From NCBI GenBank assembly GCA_964482205.1, contig CAYZWI010000002.1, positions 62,001 through 126,000 of the forward strand: DNA of 64,000 nt, read 5' to 3'. Numbering within the stretch: position 1 is the stretch's first letter; every line of letters begins with the position of its first letter. The translations under genes were made by a program, and so were the position numbers. Positions 37,305-46,628 of the stretch are shown here, one piece after another. Below the pieces are notes generated by a model that had not been told where the DNA came from, did no database searches, and saw only the letters and a list, made by a program, of their open reading frames with translations. The DNA comes from JAZDGX01 sp964482205. Lineage in GTDB: Bacteria; Eisenbacteria; RBG-16-71-46; CAIMUX01; WJJG01.

Positions 37305-39587
37305 TCAGCGGCCCAGGCGCACGATGCGTCTCGTGACGACATCCTGTCCCGCGGCCAGGCGGTAGAAGTAGACGCCGGGCTCGAGCGATCGACCCGCCGC
37401 GTCCGTACCGTCCCAGCGCAGCGTGTAGGCGCCGCCGCGCTGCGCGTCGCGGACCAGACTGCGGACGAGCCGTCCGCCCGCGTCAAAGATCGACAGGTCG
37501 ACGCCCATCGCGCTTGCGCCCGGGAGGACATACCGGATGGTCGCGCTTCCCGTCCATGGACTGGGCGAGACGCTCAAGCGCAGCGCGGCATCCGTCGAGG
37601 AGCCGATCCCGCCCGAATTTCGCTCCCAGACGCGCACGGCACAGTCCGCCAGCGTGGCGAATCCATGATGCTCCGCTCCCGAAAGCACCAGGTAGTAGTC
37701 TCTCAAGTCGGGAACCTGGAAGAAGAGGTGGTTGGACGGAAGTCCGTCGACCGCCTCGTATGCTGCGAAGGGTTGGCGGTTCAGATAGTTCTGCAGGTTC
37801 TCCTCGTCGACGATGAAGAACGCCAGGTGCCCGGGGGCCAGATGTTGGGCGTAGTAATCGGCCGGCGAGGCCCAATGGTCATACCCGAATTGCATGTCGA
37901 AGGGCAGGTCGTACTCCACCTCGATCACATAGGGCGCATCGATGCCCGAGGGAAGCGAAGTCACCTGCAGTTGCGTCAATGCCTGGGGCGCCGTCCAGCT
38001 CCAGGAATAATGTTCCCCGGCGACGGTATTGCTCAGAATCTGCGCGTAGCCCGACCCGGGAAAGTTGCCGAGCTGGGTTTGGACGCGCACGTAGTAATTC
38101 TGATTGTTGCCGAGGATGAAGCGGATCGTCCCGTCGGCCGTCGTCTCTCCCCAGGTCCCGTCGTAGAGCGTGTAGGGCGAATAGTAGTACTCGCTGGCGA
38201 TCGTGACGAAGGCGTTGTCCACGGGCATGCCTTGGAGATCGTTGACCGCCACGGTGAGCGTGCAGACTTGCGAATAGGTCGCCACCGCATCCCAGACGAA
38301 ACCGTCGTTGCGCCAATCCCACACGCACGACACTTCCTTGCTGCCGCCCCGGTCGACATCGTAGGCGATGCCCGGGTTGTTGATGTGCGTGGGCCCGCGG
38401 CCAAGATCGATCTGGTAGGGACGCCACTCGCCGAACCACATTTCGCACCAGACATGATCCTCGAGAATGTCCATCGTGCAGACCGCCGGAATGAGGCAGG
38501 TGCGCGCCGCCGCGCAAAGCAGATCCTGCAGCTCTCCGCAGTTGCCGTCGTGCTCGTGAGCGATGATGTTGGGCTGGATGGGACGGTTGCCCGACGCCGC
38601 CGCCGGCACCGTTTCCGAGCACCAGTTCCCGACGGCATCGACGGCGAGCATGTCATCCGTGAAGGCCCGCCCCCCGGACCAATCGTGCTGCTCGCCATCC
38701 CACAGGCACTCGACCGGCTGCATGACTTCCTGCATCAACGGGTATCCGCTGTCGTGATGATAGAAGAGGTACTCGCGCCAGAAGTAGTTGTACACACCGC
38801 CGCCCATCAGGGGCCGCTCGTCGGAGACCTTCGGCATCACGATGTACCAGTAGTACATCTCCTTGGGGATCTCGACGCTCAGCGTGTCCCCATTCGCCAC
38901 CGTGCGATAGACGGTGGTCGAATAGAAGTCCCCGTCACCCAAATCGTGCTCGACGATGTCGACATACTGGAGTTCCGGATCGATCTGATACATGAGCTGG
39001 GCGTTGACGACGAGCAGGTTGGCATCCCAGGTGGCCAACTGAAGCGTCGTATACGAAAGGTGCGCGATCTGAAAGGCCACCTCGTCGACGATTCTCGGAT
39101 CGGTCACTCCGAGAAGCAGATTGCCGTAGCGATCCTGGTTCTCGCTCGACAGGTAGTGGAGGTTCCACTCGAGATCGCGCCGCATCCAAACGGGAGCGAC
39201 GGCGATCGCATTCCACGCGGTCGGGGTGAGATCGAAGGAGACGAGCGCCTCCTCGACCGAGAGATTCGCCGCATCGAAGCGGACGGCGTACTCTCCGCCC
39301 GCCAGAACGAAGCGACCCGCTCGCAGCGAATCCAGCAAGGTGTAGCCCTCCAGCGGCAGCGGCGCGGCGATTGCGCCGGCAGGCGTCGCGGGGCGAAGGG
39401 GTGGTTGCGTGGTCACTTGATCGCGCACATCCGTGGTAGCGACTTGGGGCTCTCCCAGGATCAGCGTCGCGCCGCGCTCCTCCCCTGCCCCGGCCGGGCC
39501 CGCCACGAGGGACGCGACGACCAACGAGCATAGAGCCGCGCAGATGAAGGGAATCGATGGACGGCGACGAGAGGGTTGCAGACGCAT
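37305..39587 (-). CDS. Secreted transglutaminase-like protein with sorting tail
   Basis: A 760-residue exported protein. Signal peptide about 1-34. Around residue 350 is a transglutaminase-like core: HDGNCGELQDLLCAAA (Cys), DHVWCEMWFG (His), and WRPYQIDLGRG (Asp) give the catalytic triad order. N-terminal ~250 residues are beta-rich, a carboxypeptidase-regulatory-like Ig segment (VNDLQGMPVDNAFVTI...) follows the core, and the last ~85 residues are the FlgD-like tail (RLSVSPSPWTGSATI...GVYFYRLAAG). The start at 39587 follows AGGAGG. Likely a cell-surface protease or crosslinking enzyme; specificity unknown. Confidence 0.75.
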   Translation of the reverse strand: MRLQPSRRRPSIPFICAALCSLVVASLVAGPAGAGEERGATLILGEPQVATTDVRDQVTTQPPLRPATPAGAIAAPLPLEGYTLLDSLRAGRFVLAGGEYAVRFDAANLSVEEALVSFDLTPTAWNAIAVAPVWMRRDLEWNLHYLSSENQDRYGNLLLGVTDPRIVDEVAFQIAHLSYTTLQLATWDANLLVVNAQLMYQIDPELQYVDIVEHDLGDGDFYSTTVYRTVANGDTLSVEIPKEMYYWYIVMPKVSDERPLMGGGVYNYFWREYLFYHHDSGYPLMQEVMQPVECLWDGEQHDWSGGRAFTDDMLAVDAVGNWCSETVPAAASGNRPIQPNIIAHEHDGNCGELQDLLCAAARTCLIPAVCTMDILEDHVWCEMWFGEWRPYQIDLGRGPTHINNPGIAYDVDRGGSKEVSCVWDWRNDGFVWDAVATYSQVCTLTVAVNDLQGMPVDNAFVTIASEYYYSPYTLYDGTWGETTADGTIRFILGNNQNYYVRVQTQLGNFPGSGYAQILSNTVAGEHYSWSWTAPQALTQLQVTSLPSGIDAPYVIEVEYDLPFDMQFGYDHWASPADYYAQHLAPGHLAFFIVDEENLQNYLNRQPFAAYEAVDGLPSNHLFFQVPDLRDYYLVLSGAEHHGFATLADCAVRVWERNSGGIGSSTDAALRLSVSPSPWTGSATIRYVLPGASAMGVDLSIFDAGGRLVRSLVRDAQRGGAYTLRWDGTDAAGRSLEPGVYFYRLAAGQDVVTRRIVRLGR

Positions 39588-39857
39588 CACGGCAGCCTCC
39601 TGGTGAGTGGACAGGAACGCGGAAGAGCAACAGGATGATTATACCTTTTGAGTCGTGGATTTGCGAAGGCTGATCTACCTGCCTCGCCGCGGGCGGATCG
39701 CCCCGCGCATGACTTTTCCTTGACGATGCGCCCCGCCCCGCGCTTGAAGCCCCGTGGACGCGCCGCCGTTCCCACGCGTCCGTCTCCGGCCGCCCCCACG
39801 TCCGGATCTCCTCATCTGCCATGTCCGGTGCCAGGCGCTTGGCTCTCGAGGAGCGTG

Positions 39858-41765
39858 TCAGCGAACGACGAGAAGCTCGGCGATCGATTCGCGCCCGCTC
39901 GCCGTGAGCCGGCAGAAGTACACGCCGGTTCGGACGGCCTCTCCGCGCGCATTCCGGCCATCCCATTGCCATTCATGAAGGCCCGGCGGAAGAGGTCCAT
40001 CAGCGAGGCAGCGCACCAACCTTCCCATGACATCATGGATCGTGAGCCGGACGGCCGGGATCGAACCGGACTGCGCACTGCGCGAATCTCCCGGCCGCGC
40101 GGGCGCGCTTTCCTCGCCGTCGCGAACGGCGGGCAAGAATGCCTGGATGCGGCGGGGCGAGGAGCCATGCGCGATGGGATCCAGAATCACGAGGCGCGGC
40201 GTCTGCGCGTCGCCCGCCAGGTCGAGCGCTTCTCCGTGCGAAAGGTTCTCGATCGGACCCGGAGCGGAAGAGGAGGCGCAGGGATCGGGCTCGCAGAGAA
40301 CGCCCGCATGCCACACGCCTCCAGCCGGCAAACAGGCGCCTTCGATGGTCTCCTCGCAGATCGCCTCATGGCAGCAGGCGCCCGGCGCGCAGGTGGACGG
40401 CGCGCAGGCGTCGAGTTCCGTGAAGAGCATCCCTTCCGCCCGCATGCAATCGAAGGGGTTCAGCGACAGGCAGTTCGACCCGAGACAGCACGCATACTCG
40501 CGGCAGGGATCGGGTTCGCACCCGGCGATCCCGGGAAACCACTCTCCACCCGAGGCGACGCAATCGTCGGTCGAGAGAATCGAGCAGACGGACCCGAGGC
40601 AGCACGCGCCTTCCGCTTGCGCAATGGCCAGCTCAGGATCGCCCGCGAAGCGCATGCAGTGATTCTCGCCCGAGCAGGCGGGGTAGTCCGCGTTCGCGCG
40701 ATCGAACGCCTGCCGCACGGGCCACCCGAGGGCCACGTACCAGAAGAGACGGTTCTGCCACTCGAGCGAATAGCTCCAGCAAATGTCGCATTGCGGCTCG
40801 GACATGCCGCAGTAACCGATCGTCACCGTGTTCTCGCGCGAGCCCTTTCGAAATTCGTAGGAGAAGCTGTTGGACGAAGCCGAGCATTGCCCGTCGCAAC
40901 TGCCCAGAAAGGTGAAGAGCTTCTTGTAGGAGCCCGCGATCCAATCGCGCACATCCTCCGAGGTCGTGTATTCGGCCGTTTCCCCGTCGCGGCAGCCGCT
41001 TTGAAAGGAAAGGAAATCGCCGTGGGCCAGCTCATAGAAGACCAGAATGTCGTTGGACTGCACGCGCTCCATGACGTCATTCTGCGCGGGCCAGACGATG
41101 ACCTGCGTCGGGTACCCCATCGACCGGAACCAGGAAGCCGCGTTTTCCGCCCACGCATGCCAGGCGTCCGAACAGGGGCGGAAATAGATCGGGCCGGTCA
41201 GCGAGGAGCCGGCCGCCGGCGGGGCGATCGCCTCACCGGCCACTTCCCCATTGGCCGCGTCCACGAGCGTGAGGGAAGCGCCCCCGTCCGCCACGCTCTT
41301 GACCAGCCAGCAAGGGTTTTGCGGCACGGGGCGGATGGTGACGATGTCGGATTCCGGAGAGACGAGAAGAAGACGCGCCCACTCGGCCCCTTTGCCCGCG
41401 ATGCCGAGCGCTTCCGTTGCCGTGACGCGCACGGGTGGAAGGGAAACGGGAAGGTCCTCGCGCCAATGCGATCTCCGCTCGATCAGACGGCCCGTCTCGA
41501 TCTCGAATTGGTAGACGATGTAGTCCTTCTCGACCACCGCGTCACCGAGCATGCGCTGATGGAAGTAGACGACCAGGGAATCGGAAATGCGGATTTCCTG
41601 AAACGGCAAAGGCTCGGCATGGATCGACGCCAGGAAGTCGAATTCCTGCGCGACGGAAACTCCCGGACCCGCCGCGCCTGAAAGCGCGATCAGAAGAAAG
41701 GCCAGAAGAAGCCGTGACTTTCGTCCGGATGCCGGCCCGCCTGCCAGGCCATCTGCCCTGCGCAT
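39858..41765 (-). CDS. Secreted caspase-like (clan CD) protein with three Cys-rich repeats and sorting tail
   Basis: A 635-residue exported protein. Signal peptide about 12-40. The central domain resembles gingipain/caspase-like proteins: after a beta-strand VFYELAHGDFLSF has H248, and FTFLGSCDGQCS has C290, the His-Cys dyad order of clan CD. Residues about 380-500 hold three Cys-rich modules of ~40 residues (ACCLGSVCSILSTDDCVA...GCEPDPC), also seen once in the gene at 14718. The last ~85 residues are the FlgD-like tail. The start at 41765 is 37 nt below the preceding gene's stop, so the two form an operon. Activity has not been shown for this family. Confidence 0.65.
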   Translation of the reverse strand: MRRADGLAGGPASGRKSRLLLAFLLIALSGAAGPGVSVAQEFDFLASIHAEPLPFQEIRISDSLVVYFHQRMLGDAVVEKDYIVYQFEIETGRLIERRSHWREDLPVSLPPVRVTATEALGIAGKGAEWARLLLVSPESDIVTIRPVPQNPCWLVKSVADGGASLTLVDAANGEVAGEAIAPPAAGSSLTGPIYFRPCSDAWHAWAENAASWFRSMGYPTQVIVWPAQNDVMERVQSNDILVFYELAHGDFLSFQSGCRDGETAEYTTSEDVRDWIAGSYKKLFTFLGSCDGQCSASSNSFSYEFRKGSRENTVTIGYCGMSEPQCDICWSYSLEWQNRLFWYVALGWPVRQAFDRANADYPACSGENHCMRFAGDPELAIAQAEGACCLGSVCSILSTDDCVASGGEWFPGIAGCEPDPCREYACCLGSNCLSLNPFDCMRAEGMLFTELDACAPSTCAPGACCHEAICEETIEGACLPAGGVWHAGVLCEPDPCASSSAPGPIENLSHGEALDLAGDAQTPRLVILDPIAHGSSPRRIQAFLPAVRDGEESAPARPGDSRSAQSGSIPAVRLTIHDVMGRLVRCLADGPLPPGLHEWQWDGRNARGEAVRTGVYFCRLTASGRESIAELLVVR

Positions 41766-41802
41766 GGTGCCCCCTGCTTGTGTCGTTCCGCGCTCGGCGC
41801 CC

Positions 41803-44010
41803 TCATCCTTCCTGCCACGCGGGCTTCGCGCCGGCATGGTAGAGAAAGAAGCTTAGCACATCGGCCAGCGACTCGATCGTCTTGCGGACATTGCTCGCCC
41901 CGTGACCCGAGCGGGTCTCGACCCGAATGAGCACCGGATGGGGACCGGCCTGCGCCTCCTGAAGCGTGGCGATGAACTTGAACGAGTGCGCGGGGACCAC
42001 GCGATCGTCGTGATCCGCCGTCGTGACGAGCGTTGCCGGATAGGCAGTGCCCGCCCGCAAGTTGTGCAGCGGCGAATAGGCGCGCAGCCACTGGAAATCG
42101 CGCTCGTTGTCGCTCGACCCGTACTCGGTGGCCCATCCCCATCCGACCGTGAACCTCTGGAAGCGCAGCATGTCCATGACGCCCACATCGGGCAGGGCGA
42201 CGCCGAAGAGGTCGGGGCGTTGGGTCATGACCGCGCCCACCAGCAAGCCGCCGTTCGACGCGCCTTCGATGCCGAGCTTCGCGGACGACGTGTAGCCTTC
42301 GCGAATCAGGTACTCGGCCGCGGCGATGAAGTCGTCGAAGACATTCTGCTTCTTCTCGAGCATCCCCGCCTTGTGCCAGCTCTCGCCGTACTCGCTTCCT
42401 CCGCGCAAATTGGGTTCGGCGTAGACCACCCCTTGCTCGAGCAGCACCTGCGTCGCCGGGCGGTAGTACGGTTGGATGTTGTAGTTGAATCCCCCGTACC
42501 CGGTCAGGTAACAGGGATGCGATCCATCGAGCACGAGGCCCTTCTTGTGCACGATGAACATCGGGATGCGCGTCCCGTCCTTGCTCGGGAAGAAGACCTG
42601 GCGCATCTCGTAGGCGTCCGGATCGATCTCGGCTTCCGCGCGGCGGAACAGCGTCGTCGCGCCCGTCTCGATGTCGAGGAGATAGATGGCCGGCGGATAG
42701 GTGTAGGAGGAGAAGGTGAAGAAGGTCGCGCGGTCGTTCTTCCAGCCGCCGAATCCGCGCGCGGTGCCGATGTCCGGCAGCGCGATCTCGCGCAGCAAGC
42801 GCCCATGGGCGTCGTACTCGTACGCGCGCGTGGTGGCGTCGACGAGATAGGTGCAGAAGAGCCTGCCGCCCCCCATGGCCGCTTCGCCGAGCGCCTGCGG
42901 ACGCTCGGGAATGATCGTCTCCCAATGCGCGGGGTCCGGATCGCGCGGATCGATCCGGATCACCTTCCCATTGGGCGCCTCGAGATTGGTCCTCACGAGA
43001 ATGCGGTCGCCGTCATTGTCGATCACCGCGCTGTCGTGATCGAAGCCCTTCATGAGCAGAAGGAAGCGCGAATCGGGCTGGCGCAGATCACGCCAGTAGA
43101 GCTCGGTTCCCGAAGTCCCCTCGCTGACGCTCAAGAAGGCGTACGCCTCATCCTCGCTCACGCAGATGTCGTAGTAGCGCAAGGGATGGCTCGCATCTTC
43201 GTGGACGAGCAAATCCTTCTCCTGGGGATCGCCCAGGCGGTGATAGAAGATCTTCTGGTTCTGATTCACGGCGGTGAGCTCGCTGCCTTCGGCCGGGCGG
43301 TCGTAGCCGGAGTAGAAGAACCCGTCCTTCCACCAGGCGGCCCCTGAGAACTTCACCCAGCGGATGATGTCCCCGCGCTCCGCGCCGCTGGCGACATCCA
43401 TCACGCGGATCTCCGACCAGTCCGAGCCCGCTTCGCTTCGGGAAATCGCGATCCAGCGCTTGTCGCCCGAAGGCTGGAGCAGCGCGATCCGGATCGTGCC
43501 GTCGGGCGAGAGCGCATTCGGATCGAGGAACACGCGCGGCTCGCCGGCGAGGCCGTCCTGCACATAGATCACCGACTGGTTCTGCAGACCGTCGTTCTTG
43601 CTGAAGAAGTAGCGCTCGCCGACGCGCAGAGGAGCGCTGTAACGCGCATAATCGTAGGCGCGCGTCAGCCGCTCCTTCAGCGCTTCGCGAAAGGGAATCT
43701 CGCGCAGATGCGCGAAGGTCACGGCGTTCTGCGCTTCCACCCAGGCGGCCGTCTCGGCCGAGCGATCGTCTTCGAGCCAACGATACGGGTCGGCGATGCG
43801 CGTCCCGAAGTAGTCGTCCACTTGATCGCACTTGCGCGTCTGGGGATACGTCAGCGCGTGGGCCGGCTCGCACAGGACTTCCCAGCCATGCAGGTTCAGC
43901 TCGCCGAGCGCAACTCCCCCAAAGGCAAGCGCGGTCAGGAACAGCGTGCCGGGCAAACCGAATCTTCCCTGCCTGGAAACGTGCGCATGCAAGTGAAAGC
44001 GACTCATCAT
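41803..44010 (-). CDS. Prolyl oligopeptidase family S9 serine peptidase
   Basis: A 735-residue exported peptidase that cleaves short proline-containing peptides. A signal-like hydrophobic segment is near residues 18-35. The seven-bladed propeller domain starts around 55 (DDYFGTRIADPYRWLEDD), and the alpha/beta-hydrolase domain after about 500 (GYGGFNYNIQPYY, NLRGGSEYGESWHKAG). The triad is S585 in GASNGG, D669 in DHDDRV, and H703 in SGHGA. The start at 44010 has GGGAGGA upstream. It is followed by the caspase-like gene. Probably degrades exported peptides for nutrition. Confidence 0.93.
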   Translation of the reverse strand: MMSRFHLHAHVSRQGRFGLPGTLFLTALAFGGVALGELNLHGWEVLCEPAHALTYPQTRKCDQVDDYFGTRIADPYRWLEDDRSAETAAWVEAQNAVTFAHLREIPFREALKERLTRAYDYARYSAPLRVGERYFFSKNDGLQNQSVIYVQDGLAGEPRVFLDPNALSPDGTIRIALLQPSGDKRWIAISRSEAGSDWSEIRVMDVASGAERGDIIRWVKFSGAAWWKDGFFYSGYDRPAEGSELTAVNQNQKIFYHRLGDPQEKDLLVHEDASHPLRYYDICVSEDEAYAFLSVSEGTSGTELYWRDLRQPDSRFLLLMKGFDHDSAVIDNDGDRILVRTNLEAPNGKVIRIDPRDPDPAHWETIIPERPQALGEAAMGGGRLFCTYLVDATTRAYEYDAHGRLLREIALPDIGTARGFGGWKNDRATFFTFSSYTYPPAIYLLDIETGATTLFRRAEAEIDPDAYEMRQVFFPSKDGTRIPMFIVHKKGLVLDGSHPCYLTGYGGFNYNIQPYYRPATQVLLEQGVVYAEPNLRGGSEYGESWHKAGMLEKKQNVFDDFIAAAEYLIREGYTSSAKLGIEGASNGGLLVGAVMTQRPDLFGVALPDVGVMDMLRFQRFTVGWGWATEYGSSDNERDFQWLRAYSPLHNLRAGTAYPATLVTTADHDDRVVPAHSFKFIATLQEAQAGPHPVLIRVETRSGHGASNVRKTIESLADVLSFFLYHAGAKPAWQEG

Positions 44011-44274
44011 GCGATCCTCCCGATGCCCTCCGCCGGATGCTCCTCGCGGCTCGTTCTCCTGGCGGCAGATGAGCCGAGCCGCGTGCATCCAGTCTTGCAC
44101 CCCTGCCCCATGGAAGAAACGGCGTCCGTGGAACCGTCGAGGATGACGCAAGAATCCGCGTTTCTCAAGGGGATGCTCGCATCGCTGCCCGCCCTCGGGC
44201 GCGACAGGCGCGGATCGCCGCGAAGAGAATGAGGAGGACTCCCAGGCCGTATCCGGCCGCGAAGAGCGGCGCAG

Positions 44275-44373
44275 CTACACGACAACCACCGCCTCGAGCA
44301 GGCCCATGGCTACGGAGAAGAGGGCAACCGCCCAGGGATGACGCAATTCCACCTCCGTCCCGGCCCGGATCAT
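44275..44373 (-). pseudogene. Short frame ending in a stop within a conserved-looking membrane motif
   Basis: A 32-residue minus-strand frame reads MIRAGTEVELRHPWAVALFS...MGLLEAVVVV and then TAG. The sequence after the TAG still encodes Leu-Arg-Arg, where relatives of such small membrane proteins often continue with a tyrosine codon. It could be a decayed gene or chance; support is weak. Confidence 0.25.
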
Positions 44374-44409
44374 CGCGCGATCGGCCCGCAAAATCCTCGC
44401 ATTTGCTCC

Positions 44410-44432
44410 ATCCCTTTGGTAAAGAAAGGGAT
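44410..44432. other. Perfect 8-bp hairpin
   Basis: ATCCCTTT (44410-44417) pairs with AAAGGGAT (44425-44432) around a 7-nt loop. It sits 160 nt before the PilZ gene, between divergent transcription units, and could be an operator or a weak terminator. Confidence 0.35.
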
Positions 44433-44591
44433 CCGTTCACTCGATCGATACAAGGAAGGGCGCGCCAGGGAGAACGCGCTCGCCGGATAGAGCGATCAAA
44501 CGAGAGCAGCCGATTCGCATCCGAACGAAAGCGGCCGATGGCATGCGAAAGGGGCGTCCCGGCGATCGCTTGCGCAAGAGGGTGAATCGCC

Positions 44592-46418
44592 ATGGTCCTC
44601 GGTCGCGCTCACAGAGCGCACATGAGCTTCCCCGTTCACTTCACGGCGCCCGATCATTCGCGCACCTACATCGGCGAGACGATCGACATCTCCTCCACCG
44701 GATTTTCCGTTCAGGTCCGCAGCGACGAGCCGCTTCCGGCGATCATCCTGGCCGGCATCCTCCCGAGCCGCCTCGCGGGCGATGCGATCCTCTGCAAGGC
44801 GCGCATCGTCTGGCAGGGCGGCGTCGTCAATGGTCTGGGGCGCGCGAGCTACAAGATCATTTCGATCGCGCAGAAGAGCCAGGAACGGCTCGATCAACTG
44901 ATCCAGAGATCCTTGCACGAATTGCTCGCCGACCTCACGGGATTCCCGCTCTTCCATGGGTGCGAGGCCGATGACCTCGAGCTTCTGCTCGGCATCGCGC
45001 GGACCCGCGATGTGCCGGGAGGCACGCTGCTCTACAAGGCGGGACGCGATCAAGGCCTCGGCATCTACATCATTCTCGAAGGCGAGATCTCGGTCGCTCG
45101 CCACGGACCCGAAACGGGACTGCATGGACCGGGCAGCGTCGTGGGGTGCTGGACCAGCCTCGAGCCGCAGACCAACGCCGAGACGGCCCGCACGATCGGC
45201 CGGACGCGGTATCTCTATGTTCCGCTCGCCCTACTGCCCGAAATCCAGCGACGCCTCAGCGTGATCGCTTCGGTCCTCTACGAAGCGCTGATGCACGCTC
45301 CCCAGGCTCGGCCGGTTGCCGCTCCCGATCCGACGGCATCGACGACGCGAAGCTCTTCTCCCTTGCTGCGCCTGCCGCTCCCCCACGACCTGCAGGAAAT
45401 TCCCACGCTGCCGGCGGTCTTCAATGCGGTGATGGAGTGCATCGAAGGGCCGGGTTCCACCGCGCAGGACCTGGCCGACATCCTGAGCAGGGACCCTTCG
45501 CTCACCGCCAAGGTCCTGCAGACCGCCAACTCGACTCTCTCCACCCTGCAGCAGCCGGTCACCACCGTGCACGAGGCCGTCGCGCTGCTCGGCAGGCAAC
45601 AGATCGCGCATCTCGCGATCACGAGCGTGCTCTTGAACGCGCTCGCCGATGAGCAACATCGCGAGCGCGGCCCCGAGGAATTCTGGGAGCATGCTCTCGC
45701 GACCGCACACTTCACGGAAATCATCGCGCGCCGCATCCTGAAGGGCCGCCAGGAGGAGGCGGCCGAAATCTGCTTGGGGCGACGCTCGCCATCGGCACCG
45801 ACTGAAGGATCGCCGCGGTCCGCGCCCGCCCCGCTCGCGGCCCCTTCCGAGCCGGCAGCCCGTTCCTCGCGCGCATCCGTTGCGCTGCCTGCGGGACGCC
45901 GGACGGGGCGCATCGAAAAACTCGATTCCCTGTTCTCGTATGCCTTGCTCCACGATCTCGGGCTCGTGGTCCTCTTTCTGAAATTCCCCGATCAGTTCTC
46001 CACGATTCGCGAATCCATCGCGCGCTACGGAGATCTTCACTCCACCGAGCAGGAGCTCCTCGAAATCGATCACTGCCAGCTCGGGTATCGCGTCGCCAAG
46101 GCCTGGCGCCTGCCCGAACCGATCCCGACGATCATCGCCGAGCATCATCTTCCGCAAGAGTGGGCCAAGCGCATCGAGGATCGCGACGAAGTGCTCGCCC
46201 TGCTGCGCGAGGAGCCCGTCGTCACGCTGATCTCTCTCGCCGATCTGATGACGCGCAAGCTCGGCATCGGAGTCGAGATGGATGCCGCCCCCGTCGAGAT
46301 TCCTGCGGTGTTTCTCGAGTCCCTCGGCCTTGGCGCGGACGACATGGACGCGTGCCTGCGCGAAGGCCCTGCCATTCGGGAACGAGTCGAAGGCTTCTTT
46401 CGCGGCCTGACGCGCTAG
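44592..46418 (+). CDS. PilZ - cyclic-nucleotide-binding - HDOD signalling protein
   Basis: A 608-residue cytosolic regulator. Residues 1-95 are a PilZ domain with a DISSTGFSV (D/NxSxxG) motif; the first arginine motif is weak (GRAHRAH), so c-di-GMP binding is uncertain. Residues about 115-225 form a CNMP-binding-like domain (LFHGCEADDLELLL...GTLLYKAGRDQGLGIYIILEGEI) whose phosphate loop lacks the usual arginine. Residues about 260-575 are an HDOD domain (IPTLPAVFNAVMECIEGPG, DPSLTAKVLQTANS, HDLGLVVLF) with a Pro/Ser-rich insertion about 394-440. The combination suggests a stand-alone integrator of second messengers; no output enzyme is attached. Confidence 0.85.
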   Translation: MVLGRAHRAHMSFPVHFTAPDHSRTYIGETIDISSTGFSVQVRSDEPLPAIILAGILPSRLAGDAILCKARIVWQGGVVNGLGRASYKIISIAQKSQERLDQLIQRSLHELLADLTGFPLFHGCEADDLELLLGIARTRDVPGGTLLYKAGRDQGLGIYIILEGEISVARHGPETGLHGPGSVVGCWTSLEPQTNAETARTIGRTRYLYVPLALLPEIQRRLSVIASVLYEALMHAPQARPVAAPDPTASTTRSSSPLLRLPLPHDLQEIPTLPAVFNAVMECIEGPGSTAQDLADILSRDPSLTAKVLQTANSTLSTLQQPVTTVHEAVALLGRQQIAHLAITSVLLNALADEQHRERGPEEFWEHALATAHFTEIIARRILKGRQEEAAEICLGRRSPSAPTEGSPRSAPAPLAAPSEPAARSSRASVALPAGRRTGRIEKLDSLFSYALLHDLGLVVLFLKFPDQFSTIRESIARYGDLHSTEQELLEIDHCQLGYRVAKAWRLPEPIPTIIAEHHLPQEWAKRIEDRDEVLALLREEPVVTLISLADLMTRKLGIGVEMDAAPVEIPAVFLESLGLGADDMDACLREGPAIRERVEGFFRGLTR

Positions 46419-46628
46419 CCCGCGCGGCAGCCAGGGCCGGTCCCCGTGTTCATACCTTTGGCCAGGCGCTGCCCGAGAGCCGGATTCCATGTGCCGGATC
46501 GGATCCCCACGCTTTGGCCTTCGGATTGCTAGTCCCCTCTCGTGCGCCTTGCGGCCGTCGATTCCCGGATGCCGCTAGGCGGCCCTCACGAACCAGCCAG
46601 GCGAAGCGTTCGCCCATTCGAGGAGAGC

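Noticed and set aside
36587..37531. Minus-strand frame across repeat block 2
   Set aside because: It spans arms and tandem units, overlaps the end of the transglutaminase-like gene, and has Arg/Ala-rich repeats only.
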